Source of the DNA: a bacterium ADurb.Bin236
GTDB lineage: Bacteria > UBP15 > UBA6099
NCBI GenBank assembly: GCA_002069885.1
Contig: MWCD01000036.1
Coordinates: 1-39,913, forward strand
Direction of reading: 5' to 3'
DNA length: 39,913 nucleotides
The notes under the pieces are model-generated. The model did no database searches. It saw nothing but the letters and a program-made list of their open reading frames with translations, and was not told where the DNA came from. Both the position numbers and the translations under genes were made by a program. Positions 29,649 through 38,057 of the stretch are shown here, piece by piece. Within the stretch, counting starts at the first letter, position 1, and the number at the start of each line of letters is the position of its first letter.

Positions 29649-30053
29649 ATGAGGCCTGTTGACTTGAACAGGATTGCCGATGCGGACGCCATCCCCGCCG
29701 CTCCTAAAAGCGGCGCGATTTCAGGCGTGGGCACGGGCGGGGGAAAAAGCGAAGTCGAGACGACGCACTACTTAAAGGACAACGAAATCGGCGGCGCGCT
29801 GCCGGACACGCAGGAGGGACTCGACTCGGCGTCGGGCGCAAAACATTACAGAAATGAAAAAGCGATGCAGGGCTCGCTCACGCTTGTCCGAGGATTCCCG
29901 CAGATAAACGCCGGCGACAAAGTGGCCGTGCTGGGCGTGGGATCGGTGTTCTCCGGCGAATGGATAGTGAAGACGCACACGCTCAAAATCTCGCGGGACG
30001 GATGCCACAGCGCGCTTGAACTGACGCGCAACGCGGTGGGAGTGAAGAAGTAG
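29649..30053 (+). CDS. Baseplate hub C-terminal part as a separate gene
   Basis: The 134-residue protein starts one base after the hub stop. Its second half (AMQGSLTLVRGFPQINAGDKVAVLGVGSVFSGEWIVKTHTLKISRDGCHSALELTR) is the typical C-terminal barrel of gpD-like hubs. The first 45 residues are Gly/Ser-rich and disordered-looking. A split hub or a two-subunit hub both fit; the intact reading frames and start suggest two functional products. The TAG stop is shared with the inverted-end element at 30050. Confidence 0.7.
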   Translation: MRPVDLNRIADADAIPAAPKSGAISGVGTGGGKSEVETTHYLKDNEIGGALPDTQEGLDSASGAKHYRNEKAMQGSLTLVRGFPQINAGDKVAVLGVGSVFSGEWIVKTHTLKISRDGCHSALELTRNAVGVKK

Positions 30054-30156
30054 GCAGTAGGCAGAATAAAGTAGACAGGGGGAAAGAAAAAGACAGGCGA
30101 AATGTGAAGGCGGGGTTGGCTTTTGCTGCCTACTGCATGCTGTCTACTTTCTACTG
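30050..30156. repeat. Inverted-end intergenic element, copy D (short)
   Basis: Left end GTAGGCAGTAGGCAGAATAA then AGTAGACAGGGGGAAAGAAA; right end CTGCCTACTGCATGCTGTCT then ACTTTCTACT. The first TAG is the stop codon of the hub gene. GGAG right after the element serves as ribosome site for the spike gene. Confidence 0.75.
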
Positions 30157-30164
30157 GAGCTATC

Positions 30165-31097
30165 ATGCCGTCATTTATTGGAAAATATCGCGGAATCGTC
30201 GTGGACAACAAAGACCCTGAATATCGCGGGCGGCTCAAATGCAAATGCCCTCAGGTGTTCGGGGATGAAGTCCTGGACTGGGCCCTCCCGTGCGCGCCTT
30301 ACGGCGGGGATTCCGGCACAGGATTCTTTTCCATCCCAAAGAAGGGGTCGTCCGTATGGCTTGAGTTCGAGCAAGGCGACGCAAACCGTCCCGTCTGGGT
30401 GGGCGTGTGGTGGGCGGCGCCGCAAGACAAAACCGAAGCGGCGGACGTGACGCACAAGAAAGAGAAATCTGCTTCCGGCCCATGGGATGAGGCTGAAACC
30501 GGCGACGGCCGCCGCGCCGCGCCCGACAACCACGTGTGGCAGACGAAATCCGGCCACCGAATAGAACTCGACGACACTGACGGGCAGACGAAAATAAAAA
30601 TCACCGACCGCAAAGGGCAACACATCCTTGTTCGCTCTGAAGACGGGAAAGAAAAAATCTATATGAAAGACGCCGCCGACAACAGGTTTCTGCTCGACGC
30701 CACGTCCGGCAAGCGGCGCATTCTCATGCAGGACGGCGCGGGCAGCGCGGTTCTCATGGACGCCGAACAAGGCGACGTTTACATCGCGTCCGCAAAAGAC
30801 CTCTCTCTGCTGGCGGGCGAGAATCTTTACATCGGCTGCAAAAGCAACCGGGAAGAAACAGTCGGCGGCAATCACAATGTTTCCGTCATGGGAAGCGGCG
30901 ACTGGGATGTGGCCGGCGCGCTCAAACTGGCAAAGTCGTCGGGCGACGTGAATATCGCAAGCGGAAGCAAGGCGGCGGCGCGAACGGACGACTCGCTCGC
31001 GGCGGCGACCGAGGTCGGCGGCGGCTCTCAACCACACTCGCACGGCCTGTCGTCCGGCAAGGTCGGACAAGGTTCGTCAAAGGTGAAAATCGGGTGA
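30165..31097 (+). CDS. Baseplate spike protein (gpV/gp5-like)
   Basis: The 310-residue protein starts at ATG 30165, preceded by GGAG. OB-fold start: IGKYRGIVVDNKDPEYRGRLKCKCPQVFG, GGDSGTGFFSIPKKGSSVWLEFEQGD, RPVWVGVWW, as in gp5 and VgrG. A beta-prism repeat region follows (KSGHRIELDDTDG, KIKITDRKGQHI, KIYMKDAADNRFLLDA, RRILMQDGAGSAVLMD), then a His-containing end (QPHSHG). Family knowledge: the trimeric spike pierces the outer membrane. No lysozyme domain is inserted. Confidence 0.9.
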   Translation: MPSFIGKYRGIVVDNKDPEYRGRLKCKCPQVFGDEVLDWALPCAPYGGDSGTGFFSIPKKGSSVWLEFEQGDANRPVWVGVWWAAPQDKTEAADVTHKKEKSASGPWDEAETGDGRRAAPDNHVWQTKSGHRIELDDTDGQTKIKITDRKGQHILVRSEDGKEKIYMKDAADNRFLLDATSGKRRILMQDGAGSAVLMDAEQGDVYIASAKDLSLLAGENLYIGCKSNREETVGGNHNVSVMGSGDWDVAGALKLAKSSGDVNIASGSKAAARTDDSLAAATEVGGGSQPHSHGLSSGKVGQGSSKVKIG

Positions 31098-31101
31098 TCG
31101 T

Positions 31102-31623
31102 ATGAGCACATGCATCGAAAGTTTAAAGAGTTTCATCGGCGACGAGCTGAAATCCAAACTCGGCGATGTCCTCAAAGACGCCACGGACAGCTCGCCCGCC
31201 GGACTCGCGCAAAAGGCGCTCGGGCAGGCGCAGAAACTCCAAGACACAAAATCCGTCGTGTCGCAGGGCATCCAGTCCTTTAAACAACGGGTCGGATTGC
31301 CAGCGGGTCGGATGGACGGCCTCGGCGGTCTCAATCTCGGTGAGATCAAACAGAAAGCTGACGCGCTCAAGACCAAAGCGCAGGAAGCACAAAACAAAAT
31401 CGTAGACTTTCAGTCGCAGTTTCCCGGTTGCGCGCTCGATCCCGACATCCTGCGCACGCTCGACACTGTGGCGTCCATAGAAACAAAGCTCGATCCGCTC
31501 GCCATGATAGACGCGTCAAAGCTCGACGGGGAAATAGCGGCGGCGCAGGCGAAGATTGATGAAGCCGCTGACATGCAGACGCGGTCGGCGCAACTTCAGG
31601 AACTGTTCGGGGTGGAATTATGA
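31102..31623 (+). CDS. Coiled-coil baseplate-associated protein
   Basis: The 173-residue protein, Ala/Gln/Lys-rich, has long helices (GEIKQKADALKTKAQEAQNKIVDF; KLDGEIAAAQAKIDEAADMQ) and a short CALDPDILRTLDTV segment. No family is recognised. It lies between spike and gp25-like genes and overlaps the latter by four bases, so a baseplate assembly role is likely but inferred. Confidence 0.55.
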   Translation: MSTCIESLKSFIGDELKSKLGDVLKDATDSSPAGLAQKALGQAQKLQDTKSVVSQGIQSFKQRVGLPAGRMDGLGGLNLGEIKQKADALKTKAQEAQNKIVDFQSQFPGCALDPDILRTLDTVASIETKLDPLAMIDASKLDGEIAAAQAKIDEAADMQTRSAQLQELFGVEL

Positions 31624-32009
31624 GTCAGGGATACCGGGGCGTTTCGTTTCCGTTTCGTTTTAACGCTGTCGGCGGGGTTGCCGTCAGCTCCGTCGAGGCG
31701 GGCAACCCAGCGCACATTCTTGAGAGCATCCGCCAGATTGTCGGCACGCGCCGGGGCGAGCGGGTCATGCGACCTGAGTTCGGAGCAAACGCGGACGACC
31801 TTGTGTTTTCGCCTCAGTCAAACTCCGGCGTCCGCATCGCCACACACAACATCGGAAGCCAGTTGCTGCGGTGGGAAAAGCGCGTCGATCTTCAGAAGGT
31901 GGAAATCATCCGCATGGAAGACCTCGAGGCTGAGATTGACCTCGATGTGAGAATCAAGGTCACCCGCGACGCTGAAGAGATGAAAATACCGATCAAAAAG
32001 GAATCGTGA
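31620..32009 (+). CDS. Baseplate wedge protein (gp25/GPW family)
   Basis: The 129-residue protein carries the family signature HILESIRQIVGTRRGERVMRPEFGANADDLVF, then IATHNIGSQLLRWEKRVDLQKVEI, typical of gp25/GPW proteins that link wedge and sheath. Overlaps the previous gene by four bases. The EPR-type core motif common in T4 gp25 appears here as MRPEFG. Confidence 0.9.
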   Translation: MSQGYRGVSFPFRFNAVGGVAVSSVEAGNPAHILESIRQIVGTRRGERVMRPEFGANADDLVFSPQSNSGVRIATHNIGSQLLRWEKRVDLQKVEIIRMEDLEAEIDLDVRIKVTRDAEEMKIPIKKES

Positions 32010-32013
32010 GCAA

Positions 32014-33495
32014 ATGCCTGAACTTGACGTGAGCCGTCTGGTCAATTTCTCTAAGCAGATCGACTATACCAGTCTGGACTGGTTGTCTTTCCTGTCCGAC
32101 ATGGTTGACCGGATTCCTCAACTGACGCCGGAATGGACAGACCACTCTGCGTCCGATCAGGGGATAGTTATTCTCGAACTCGTCGCGTTCGCGCTAGACG
32201 CTCTTTCCTATCGCTGCGACATCATCGCAAACGAGGCTTACATCCAGACCGCCGTTCTGCGCAAATCAGTCCTGAACCTCGCAAAGATGATTGATTACAC
32301 TCCGGCGCCCGCAGTGTCGGCCGTCGCCGATCTTGTGTTTACGATTACACCGCAACCGATAGATTTTGTCATTCCTAAAGGCGCGCAGATTTCCACCCAG
32401 CCGACAGGCCTCGAGCAAAGCTATGTGTTCGAGACGATGAAAGACCTCGTCATTCCCGCCGGAGAAACAACGGGCGCGGTCGCCGCCATCGAGGGGGAAA
32501 CAAAGCGTGAAATTCTTGGCAGCAGCGCCGGGCTGCCCGCGCAGTTCTTTGAGCTGAGTTTCAAACCTCTGTCATACTCGCCTGACGGCGCGTGCTCGCT
32601 TGAGATTTATGTGGCCGAAAACGGCGTCGAGGAACGCTGGACGCTCGCGCCGTCACTTCTTGACAGCAATCCATCGGAAAAGAGCTTCGAGATTGAGATA
32701 GACGAAAACGACATCGTGACGGTTAACTTCGGGGACAACCAGAATGGGAAAATCCCCGCGCCGGGCATGAACAACGTTCGCGCCGTCTATCGCGTCGGGG
32801 GCGGCGCGCGGGGCAATGTGGGCGCGAACAAGATCAACAGAATGATTACAAGCGTCTCCGAAGTGTCGTCCGTCACCAACCCGGCGCAGGCGGCAGGCGG
32901 CGTCGACCGCGAGTCGGTCGAGAGCGTAAAGCGCATGGCGCCTAAAATGCTTCGCACGCTCTGGCGGGCGGTGACGGCGGAAGATTACAAAACGCTTGCC
33001 GAGGCTCTGCCGGGAGTGGCGAAAGCGGCGGTTCTGTGCGCGCCGCCCGGTCAGGCGGCGTACTGGGGACAGGTCAATCTTTACATCGCCCCTGAAGGCG
33101 GCGGGCCTCCGTCGCCCGAACTCAAGCAGATGGTCGAGGACTATTTAGCCGACCGGGAAATGCTGAACGCCACGACTGTCGTGTTCGACCCGGTCTACGT
33201 TCCGGTGAACGTGACGATGGAAGTCGCGGTGAAAGAAAACTATATGCGGCTCGACATCGAGAACCTCGTGAGGGAAAAGATAGAGAAGTTTTTCTATTTC
33301 CCCAACGTGGACTTCGGGCAGAGCGTGTTCATGAGCGACCTCATCGCCGCCGTGGACGGCATTGAGGGCGTGCGGTATGTGAACCTGACGGTTCTCTCCC
33401 GCGATGAAACCGGTGTGGGGAATGTAATCATCAGACAAGATGAGCTTCCGCAACTCGGTTTGTTTTCTCTGGATGCGTTTGGTGGTATAATTTAG
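32014..33495 (+). CDS. Baseplate J-like protein (wedge)
   Basis: The 493-residue protein shows DYTSLDWLSFLSDMVDRIPQLTPEWTDHSASDQGIVILELVAFALDALSY and the SYRCDIIANEAYIQTAVLRKSV motif common to J/gp6-like wedge proteins, then EIDENDIVTVNFGDNQNGKIPAPG, the GGGARGNVGANKI signature, GGVDRESVESVKRMAPKMLRT and AVTAEDYKTLAEALPGVAKA. Family knowledge: it forms the outer ring that triggers sheath contraction. Its last codons contain the extended -10 box of the next cargo gene. Confidence 0.92.
   Translation: MPELDVSRLVNFSKQIDYTSLDWLSFLSDMVDRIPQLTPEWTDHSASDQGIVILELVAFALDALSYRCDIIANEAYIQTAVLRKSVLNLAKMIDYTPAPAVSAVADLVFTITPQPIDFVIPKGAQISTQPTGLEQSYVFETMKDLVIPAGETTGAVAAIEGETKREILGSSAGLPAQFFELSFKPLSYSPDGACSLEIYVAENGVEERWTLAPSLLDSNPSEKSFEIEIDENDIVTVNFGDNQNGKIPAPGMNNVRAVYRVGGGARGNVGANKINRMITSVSEVSSVTNPAQAAGGVDRESVESVKRMAPKMLRTLWRAVTAEDYKTLAEALPGVAKAAVLCAPPGQAAYWGQVNLYIAPEGGGPPSPELKQMVEDYLADREMLNATTVVFDPVYVPVNVTMEVAVKENYMRLDIENLVREKIEKFFYFPNVDFGQSVFMSDLIAAVDGIEGVRYVNLTVLSRDETGVGNVIIRQDELPQLGLFSLDAFGGII
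33483..33491 (+). promoter_or_regulatory. Extended -10 promoter for the third plus-strand cargo gene
   Basis: TGGTATAAT is a perfect TGn plus TATAAT, lying inside the end of the baseplate J frame and 28 bases before the cargo ATG. The -35 (TTTTCT at 33463-33468, 17-base spacer) is weak. It gives the cargo its own transcription start inside the late operon. Confidence 0.5.
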
Positions 33496-33518
33496 AAAAT
33501 AATCGAGAGAGGTGCTGA

Positions 33519-33791
33519 ATGGAATACGAGGGAATTATTCTGCTAAGAGTTGGTGTTGTGGATGTTCATGATGATGGTTCAGTCGAACGCGAAGCTGGTG
33601 CATACGTCGACAAATCAGGTAATAAGTACATTGTGTTGACAGACAGTAACGGGACTAAAGTTATGGAAAACCCCAGCGAAGAATTATTTAATGAAATCGC
33701 AATTGAAGCTAAAAATGCGGCCAAGAGGGAAGAAGCAGTGAAAGTGTATAAAAGAGTTCAGCTCGAACTGACCCCTATTTCATACGTTTAG
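33519..33791 (+). CDS. Small unknown cargo protein
   Basis: The 90-residue AT-rich protein has a GAGAGGTG ribosome site. Beta-like N-terminus (YEGIILLRVGVVDVHDDGSVEREAGAYVDKSG...YIVLTDSNGT) and a helical C-terminus (EELFNEIAIEAKNAAKREEAVKVYKRVQ). No family is recognised. With its own promoter, different base composition and a following structured RNA/terminator it fits the definition of a phage moron, i.e. a gene expressed from the prophage independent of lytic genes. Confidence 0.6.
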   Translation: MEYEGIILLRVGVVDVHDDGSVEREAGAYVDKSGNKYIVLTDSNGTKVMENPSEELFNEIAIEAKNAAKREEAVKVYKRVQLELTPISYV

Positions 33792-33866
33792 TTTGAAATT
33801 ACTTGTGCGTGGTCTTTTAAGGCAATGCTGTTTGCCAACATTCTATATTGATTTTGAATAGAAACA

Positions 33867-33973
33867 GTCCGGCAGTATTGACGCTTCGAGCCCGGTAGCC
33901 AGCCCGGTCGCATCGAAACCAAGCCCGGTGATTGAACGGAATATTCGCGTTCCGTTGAATTGCCGGGCTTTTT
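33867..33973 (+). ncRNA. Structured RNA, copy 3 (diverged cargo-end element)
   Basis: The same order of parts as copies 1 and 2: GTCCGGCAGTATTGA, stem 1 now TTCGA (33885-33889) with TCGAA (33913-33917), inner hairpin CCGG-TAGCCAGC-CCGG, then terminator stem GCCCGGTGAT/ATTGCCGGGC with a new inner stem AACGGAA/TTCCGTT and T5. Sequence of the stems differs while pairing and the loop TAGCCAG stay. It lies 75 bases after the cargo stop and 32 before the next gene. Confidence 0.75.
33923..33973 (+). terminator. Intrinsic terminator forming the 3' half of RNA copy 3
   Basis: The outer stem GCCCGGTGAT/ATTGCCGGGC and inner stem AACGGAA/TTCCGTT are followed by five T, the longest of the three terminator stems in the window. 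Confidence 0.75.
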
Positions 33974-34005
33974 ATTTTGCCCAAAACATCGGAGGTGAAA
34001 ACCAA

Positions 34006-34155
34006 ATGGCTGATACAGGATGGGGTCTTGACCCGTGGGGAATGGAGTCGTGGGGATCGCCGCTTCAGGACTTCCCCGGCATCGAAGAGACCGAGTTTGA
34101 GAGGGTCGACGGGGTGGTTGAAAGCCCCGGAGTGTTTTTCTTCGAAAAACAGTAG
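34006..34155 (+). CDS. 49-residue WG-motif protein
   Basis: A short protein starts at ATG behind GGAGGTG. Its N-terminus DTGWGLDPWGMESWGSPLQD closely resembles GWGLGPYGIEPWGSE of the tail protein at 20554. The rest (FERVDGVVESPGVFFFEKQ) is unrecognised. The shared motif suggests a common binding partner in the tail or a common origin with the 20554 gene. Its TAG stop is the left end of an inverted-end element. Confidence 0.6.
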   Translation: MADTGWGLDPWGMESWGSPLQDFPGIEETEFERVDGVVESPGVFFFEKQ

Positions 34156-34251
34156 GAAGTAGGAAGCATAAAGTAGTCAGGGAAAAAGAAAGCCAAAGAG
34201 AAAAAGCTTCTGAGTATTTCCTTTCTACTGGATTGCTGCCTACTGCCTACT
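34150..34251. repeat. Inverted-end intergenic element, copy E (short)
   Basis: Left end CAGTAGGAAGTAGGAAGCAT then AAAGTAGTCAGGGAAAAAGA; right end CTTTCTACTGGATTGCTGCC then TACTGCCTACT. It contains the TAG stop of the 34006 gene. A fresh GGAGG lies between it and the next ATG. Confidence 0.75.
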
Positions 34252-34273
34252 AAAAAATACGGAGGTATTTTTT

Positions 34274-36988
34274 ATGGCGTTCACATTCACAGATTTGCTT
34301 CATCTGGCAATGCCCGCAAGGGGCGACAAGAACTGGGACGCGGACGTAAACCGCGCGTTTCGCGCCATCGACAAGGCGCTCGAAGAGCTTGGCGCAAGGC
34401 CGAGTTACTTCGACAAGCGCGTGGTCAGTCCGGGCGCGGCTGCAACGACGGGGAGAAACGTTTCCGTCACGGGCGTCGAAGCTGTTGTCGGGCAGACGAA
34501 GGTCGCGCTCGACGGCGGGACGGCGGAAATACCGGCCAACGCGACAAACAGGCCGCGCGTGGATTCGCTTTCAATCAATCCCGACCAGCCGGGCGTTCTT
34601 TTTGTCACGCAGGGCGATCCGGCGGGCGACGTCGAGGGCGCGCTGCGCGTGACCCGGATGTTCGACAAGAGCAACACGAATATCGCCGGGCTGCTCAACC
34701 CGACGGGAGAGAAGAGAGCGCTCTTCATCATCCCGACGCTGCTTTCTCACTACGACCCGGCGGTTGAAACCCTGATTGCCCCGGCATACGAAATCGACAG
34801 CGAGTTCATGCGCCGCGGGCCGACCGGGAGCGTTGTCCCCAAACTTCTGCGCTTCGATCCGGCGACGGGAGAGTTCACGGACACGGGAGTGACGCTTCAT
34901 TTCACCGAGCAGTTCATATCCGACGTGGGCGAACTGATGGCGGTCATCCCGCTGGGGTGCATCGCTCCGAACGCCGCAGGAACGGGCGACAGCTACTTTT
35001 TCGCGTGCGCGGTGGCGAACAGTTCCATCCCCGGCGACTTCGCGCTGGTTGAGTTCGACGCGGCAACGGGCGAGATGGTGAACGCCTACTGGTTCGCCAA
35101 CGAGGACGGAAGCGCGTTTGTGTCGCTGCCCGGCTTCTGGAAATTCACGGGCGTCGAGGGTGGCGCGAGAACGTTTCTTGCGTCCGTCATGCCGATGACG
35201 GTGCAACTGAAATTCGCAAAACCCTTCATGACGACCGTTCGAATTCCCAGTCCGGCGCAGGCGGTGAAAATGTTCGGCCAGCCCCTCACATTCGGCTCGA
35301 CGAGTATTAAGGCCATAAACATCGACGCGGATTCGGTTCGCGCTCTTTCTGAAAAAGGCGACCTCGCCGCGCTGCCCGGCGGCGGCATCGACGGCTCTGG
35401 CGTTCTCATCTCCGGCGCGAGCAGCGCGGATGAAGGAATCGCATCGCTGCTTTTCAACCAGAGAATCAGCGTCAACGAGATGCGCCCGCAGGGTTCGCTT
35501 CAAGGCGACATGGGCGGCGGCGGCGACAACGAAAGATTCGATCCGTTCCCGCTCATCTTCGAGGCGCTGGGCAACGCCGCCGCGTGGGACATGACCGCCG
35601 CGCCGGTGTCGCCATCGTTTGAGACGCCCGTGACGGTTTCAAACGGCGACCAGATAGCGATGGCGCGCCAGATAAACAACAACCGCACCGACTGGCTCAA
35701 CGCGACCGCCTCGCAGATACTGGTTGCGCTCAACGACGGGCACACCCCGGTTCCGGTCGGCGTCGAGTTTTTCCTATCCATCAAGGGCAGCCACAACGGA
35801 GAAGACCTCGACACGATGTGGGCGGTCGTCACGGAAATGTTGCCCGGCGACCGCGTCGGCGTGGTTCTGGACAACGCGCATGTGCTTCGGGGCGCGACCA
35901 TCAGCGACTACACCCACCTGAGCGGGCTTCAGTACAACAGTTCGCTCAACATGCGCGCCGGATACTCGATCAAAGACGGCAACAACTACACCGAGCGCGT
36001 CCTGCGGCTCAATGGCGTGTCCGACGCCGACATCGGCAAACCTGTGCGCGTCAGCTACGACCACGACGGCCTCGAATTCGAGTGCGTTTCATTCATCTGC
36101 GGCGAGGGGGAAGTCAGGGAATGCCACGCGGGCACGGACAACCTGCGCGACCATTTCGGCGCCGAGCTTCCTGACTGGCTGGGAACTGTTCTGCGGCAAG
36201 CGCGCAGAGGCGACATCCACATCGGATGGAATATTCTCAAGTCGAACAACGATGCCTCCATGCCGCTCTCTCAAGTGTTCCTGCCCGTGATCAAGTCGCA
36301 ATCGCCCGACTATGTCGCGCTCTATCAGAACACTCACAACGCGCCGGGCGCGTCCCACACCGTCACTTATGAAAAAGACGGGGCGACCGCCTCATGGCAG
36401 GACCCGAACGCGGCCAACGGGCTGTTTCTATGCAACGACGCCACGCTCATTTCCGGCAGCGGGCTTCCCGAAAAAAGCGGCGGGGGCGCGGACTACGCCG
36501 CGCTCGACCCGGCGGGGTTTTCGTGCGACATGGGCATCGAGCTGCCCGTGTTCACCGCCAACGTCATCGACCCCGCGCACGTACTCGTCGAGTTGCTCCC
36601 CTATCAGCAACCCATGTTCACGCGCGGAAGATACGCTTTTCCGTCCATAGTGGCGGTCGCTCTGGGGTCGGCTTATCTGAATGGCAGATACTACGCGCCC
36701 GGCGCGGCGATCTCCGGCATCCCTTATGGGGTCGTCTTTGAGTTCACGCCTTTCGAGGATCCCGCCGCGCACGACGTTCCCTCCGGCCACATCAAGGTGG
36801 GCGAAGTCCTCGTGCCGCCGGACGCCGACGGGTCGCCGCTTGAGGTGAGAAACGCGCCGGACTATTCGGCCGCCACCGTTTCCCGCGCAGACCAGTTCCG
36901 CGCGGCGCTCGCCGCGTTCAACACCGCAAAAGACCTCGGCAACCTTTTGCCTGCGTTCATGACCATCGCGCCGATGATGAACAAGTAG
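34274..36988 (+). CDS. Large fibre-like/baseplate-attached structural protein
   Basis: The 904-residue protein starts behind GGAGG. The N-terminus (FTFTDLLHLAMPARGDKNWDADVNRAFRAIDKAL) and the segment NRPRVDSLSINPDQPGVLFVTQGDPAG are typical of phage fibre or appendage proteins, where 'RPR-D' and 'G-x-P' precede the shaft. The rest is beta-rich with low repeat content and ends in a short helix (AALAAFNTAKDLGNLLP). It lies between J and gpI-like genes, an unusual place for so large a gene; a receptor-binding or tail-decoration role is inferred. Confidence 0.55.
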   Translation: MAFTFTDLLHLAMPARGDKNWDADVNRAFRAIDKALEELGARPSYFDKRVVSPGAAATTGRNVSVTGVEAVVGQTKVALDGGTAEIPANATNRPRVDSLSINPDQPGVLFVTQGDPAGDVEGALRVTRMFDKSNTNIAGLLNPTGEKRALFIIPTLLSHYDPAVETLIAPAYEIDSEFMRRGPTGSVVPKLLRFDPATGEFTDTGVTLHFTEQFISDVGELMAVIPLGCIAPNAAGTGDSYFFACAVANSSIPGDFALVEFDAATGEMVNAYWFANEDGSAFVSLPGFWKFTGVEGGARTFLASVMPMTVQLKFAKPFMTTVRIPSPAQAVKMFGQPLTFGSTSIKAINIDADSVRALSEKGDLAALPGGGIDGSGVLISGASSADEGIASLLFNQRISVNEMRPQGSLQGDMGGGGDNERFDPFPLIFEALGNAAAWDMTAAPVSPSFETPVTVSNGDQIAMARQINNNRTDWLNATASQILVALNDGHTPVPVGVEFFLSIKGSHNGEDLDTMWAVVTEMLPGDRVGVVLDNAHVLRGATISDYTHLSGLQYNSSLNMRAGYSIKDGNNYTERVLRLNGVSDADIGKPVRVSYDHDGLEFECVSFICGEGEVRECHAGTDNLRDHFGAELPDWLGTVLRQARRGDIHIGWNILKSNNDASMPLSQVFLPVIKSQSPDYVALYQNTHNAPGASHTVTYEKDGATASWQDPNAANGLFLCNDATLISGSGLPEKSGGGADYAALDPAGFSCDMGIELPVFTANVIDPAHVLVELLPYQQPMFTRGRYAFPSIVAVALGSAYLNGRYYAPGAAISGIPYGVVFEFTPFEDPAAHDVPSGHIKVGEVLVPPDADGSPLEVRNAPDYSAATVSRADQFRAALAAFNTAKDLGNLLPAFMTIAPMMNK

Positions 36989-36998
36989 GAGAGCGTCA

Positions 36999-38057
36999 GT
37001 GCTGACATCGCTTGATCGTGACAACCGCGTAGTCGTGACTTGGGAGATTCCCTCAGGCGCGGCGAGAGCCGTCCTCGTTCGAAAGACGAGGGATTATCCC
37101 CGCGACGTCAGGGACGGGATTATCGTTCTCGACGCCGCGCCCGCCGAAGATTCATGCGTTGACGCATCCCCGGCCAACGGGCGTTTCAACTACTATCGCG
37201 TGTTCTTTCAGGACGAGCATGGCGCGTGGATGGCCGCGCCGACCGAAGACTGCCGCGCCCGCATACGGTGCGAGGCGTCGTTTGATTACCAAGGCAAGCT
37301 GTATGGCAATCTTCCCGAACTCTATGAGCGCTATGACGAAAACGACGAGCTGCGTCGTTTCATCCGCGTCATCGCATGGGAGTTGGAGAGATTCCGGGCG
37401 AAGCAATCCGGCCTGAACGACATCTCGAACGTCAACGAGGCGCGGGACGACCTGCTGGAGCATCTGGCTTGGAACGTGGGCTGGCTGCTGAACCGGGAAT
37501 TGCCCGTGCTGCGCCAGCGCGCCGAGATAAAACGCGCAGTCGCCATCTACCGAAAGAAAGGCACGCGTCGGGGGCTGATAGACCTCATTCAGGGAATCAT
37601 GAACTGGGACTTAGACGTCATCAAATACAACCGCAACATTCTGATGACGGGCCACCCCGACAGCACGACGCTCAAGGTGAGCGACCCTGCGGTGACGATG
37701 AACATGGACACCGCCGCAGACACCGCCGACTACATTCTCGGCGGCGACAAATCCCCCGACCGCATCCGGGTGAAAATCAACGCCACTTACGACTTTCATC
37801 TGTTCGAGAAAGTGAGAAACAAACTGTTTCGCATCCTTCGCTTCTGGGTTCCGGCGGGCATGACGGTCATTCTGGAGCTTGCCACCTTCAACGACGAATC
37901 GGGAACCATCGAAGACTGGCGGCCCGCGCAGGCGGACATGCTGACAAGCAACTGGCTGCTGACGAGCGCGTTCGCCGAAAGCGACTGGCAAACACTTTCT
38001 CAAAGAATCACCAACAACATTTTGTGGAGGACTCCCGCGTGTTCGAAAATCCTGTGA
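36999..38057 (+). CDS. Tail protein I-like baseplate protein with N-terminal Ig/Fn3-like domain
   Basis: The 352-residue protein starts at GTG (GGAG seven bases before). Residues 1-90 read as a fibronectin-like sandwich (DRDNRVVVTWEIPSGAARAVLVRKT...FNYYRVFFQDEHGAW). The rest is the gpI family: LYGNLPELYERYDENDELRRFIRVIAWELERF, DDLLEHLAWNVGWLLNRELPV, EIKRAVAIYRKKGTRRGLIDLIQGIMNWD, FHLFEKVRNKLFRILRFWVPAGMTV. Family knowledge: it connects wedge and fibres. The Fn3-like addition is not part of P2 gpI. Confidence 0.8.
   Translation: MLTSLDRDNRVVVTWEIPSGAARAVLVRKTRDYPRDVRDGIIVLDAAPAEDSCVDASPANGRFNYYRVFFQDEHGAWMAAPTEDCRARIRCEASFDYQGKLYGNLPELYERYDENDELRRFIRVIAWELERFRAKQSGLNDISNVNEARDDLLEHLAWNVGWLLNRELPVLRQRAEIKRAVAIYRKKGTRRGLIDLIQGIMNWDLDVIKYNRNILMTGHPDSTTLKVSDPAVTMNMDTAADTADYILGGDKSPDRIRVKINATYDFHLFEKVRNKLFRILRFWVPAGMTVILELATFNDESGTIEDWRPAQADMLTSNWLLTSAFAESDWQTLSQRITNNILWRTPACSKIL

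Noticed and set aside
11792-33973. The three structured RNAs as tRNAs or a known riboswitch
   Set aside because: No cloverleaf or CCA end is present, and the cores of cyclic-di-GMP, cobalamin, SAM and fluoride riboswitches that I know do not match. The fixed position after cargo genes also argues against metabolite control of one pathway.
15929-34251. CRISPR array from recurring GTAGGCAGTAG repeats
   Set aside because: Copies are kilobases apart, in inverted pairs, without regular spacers.
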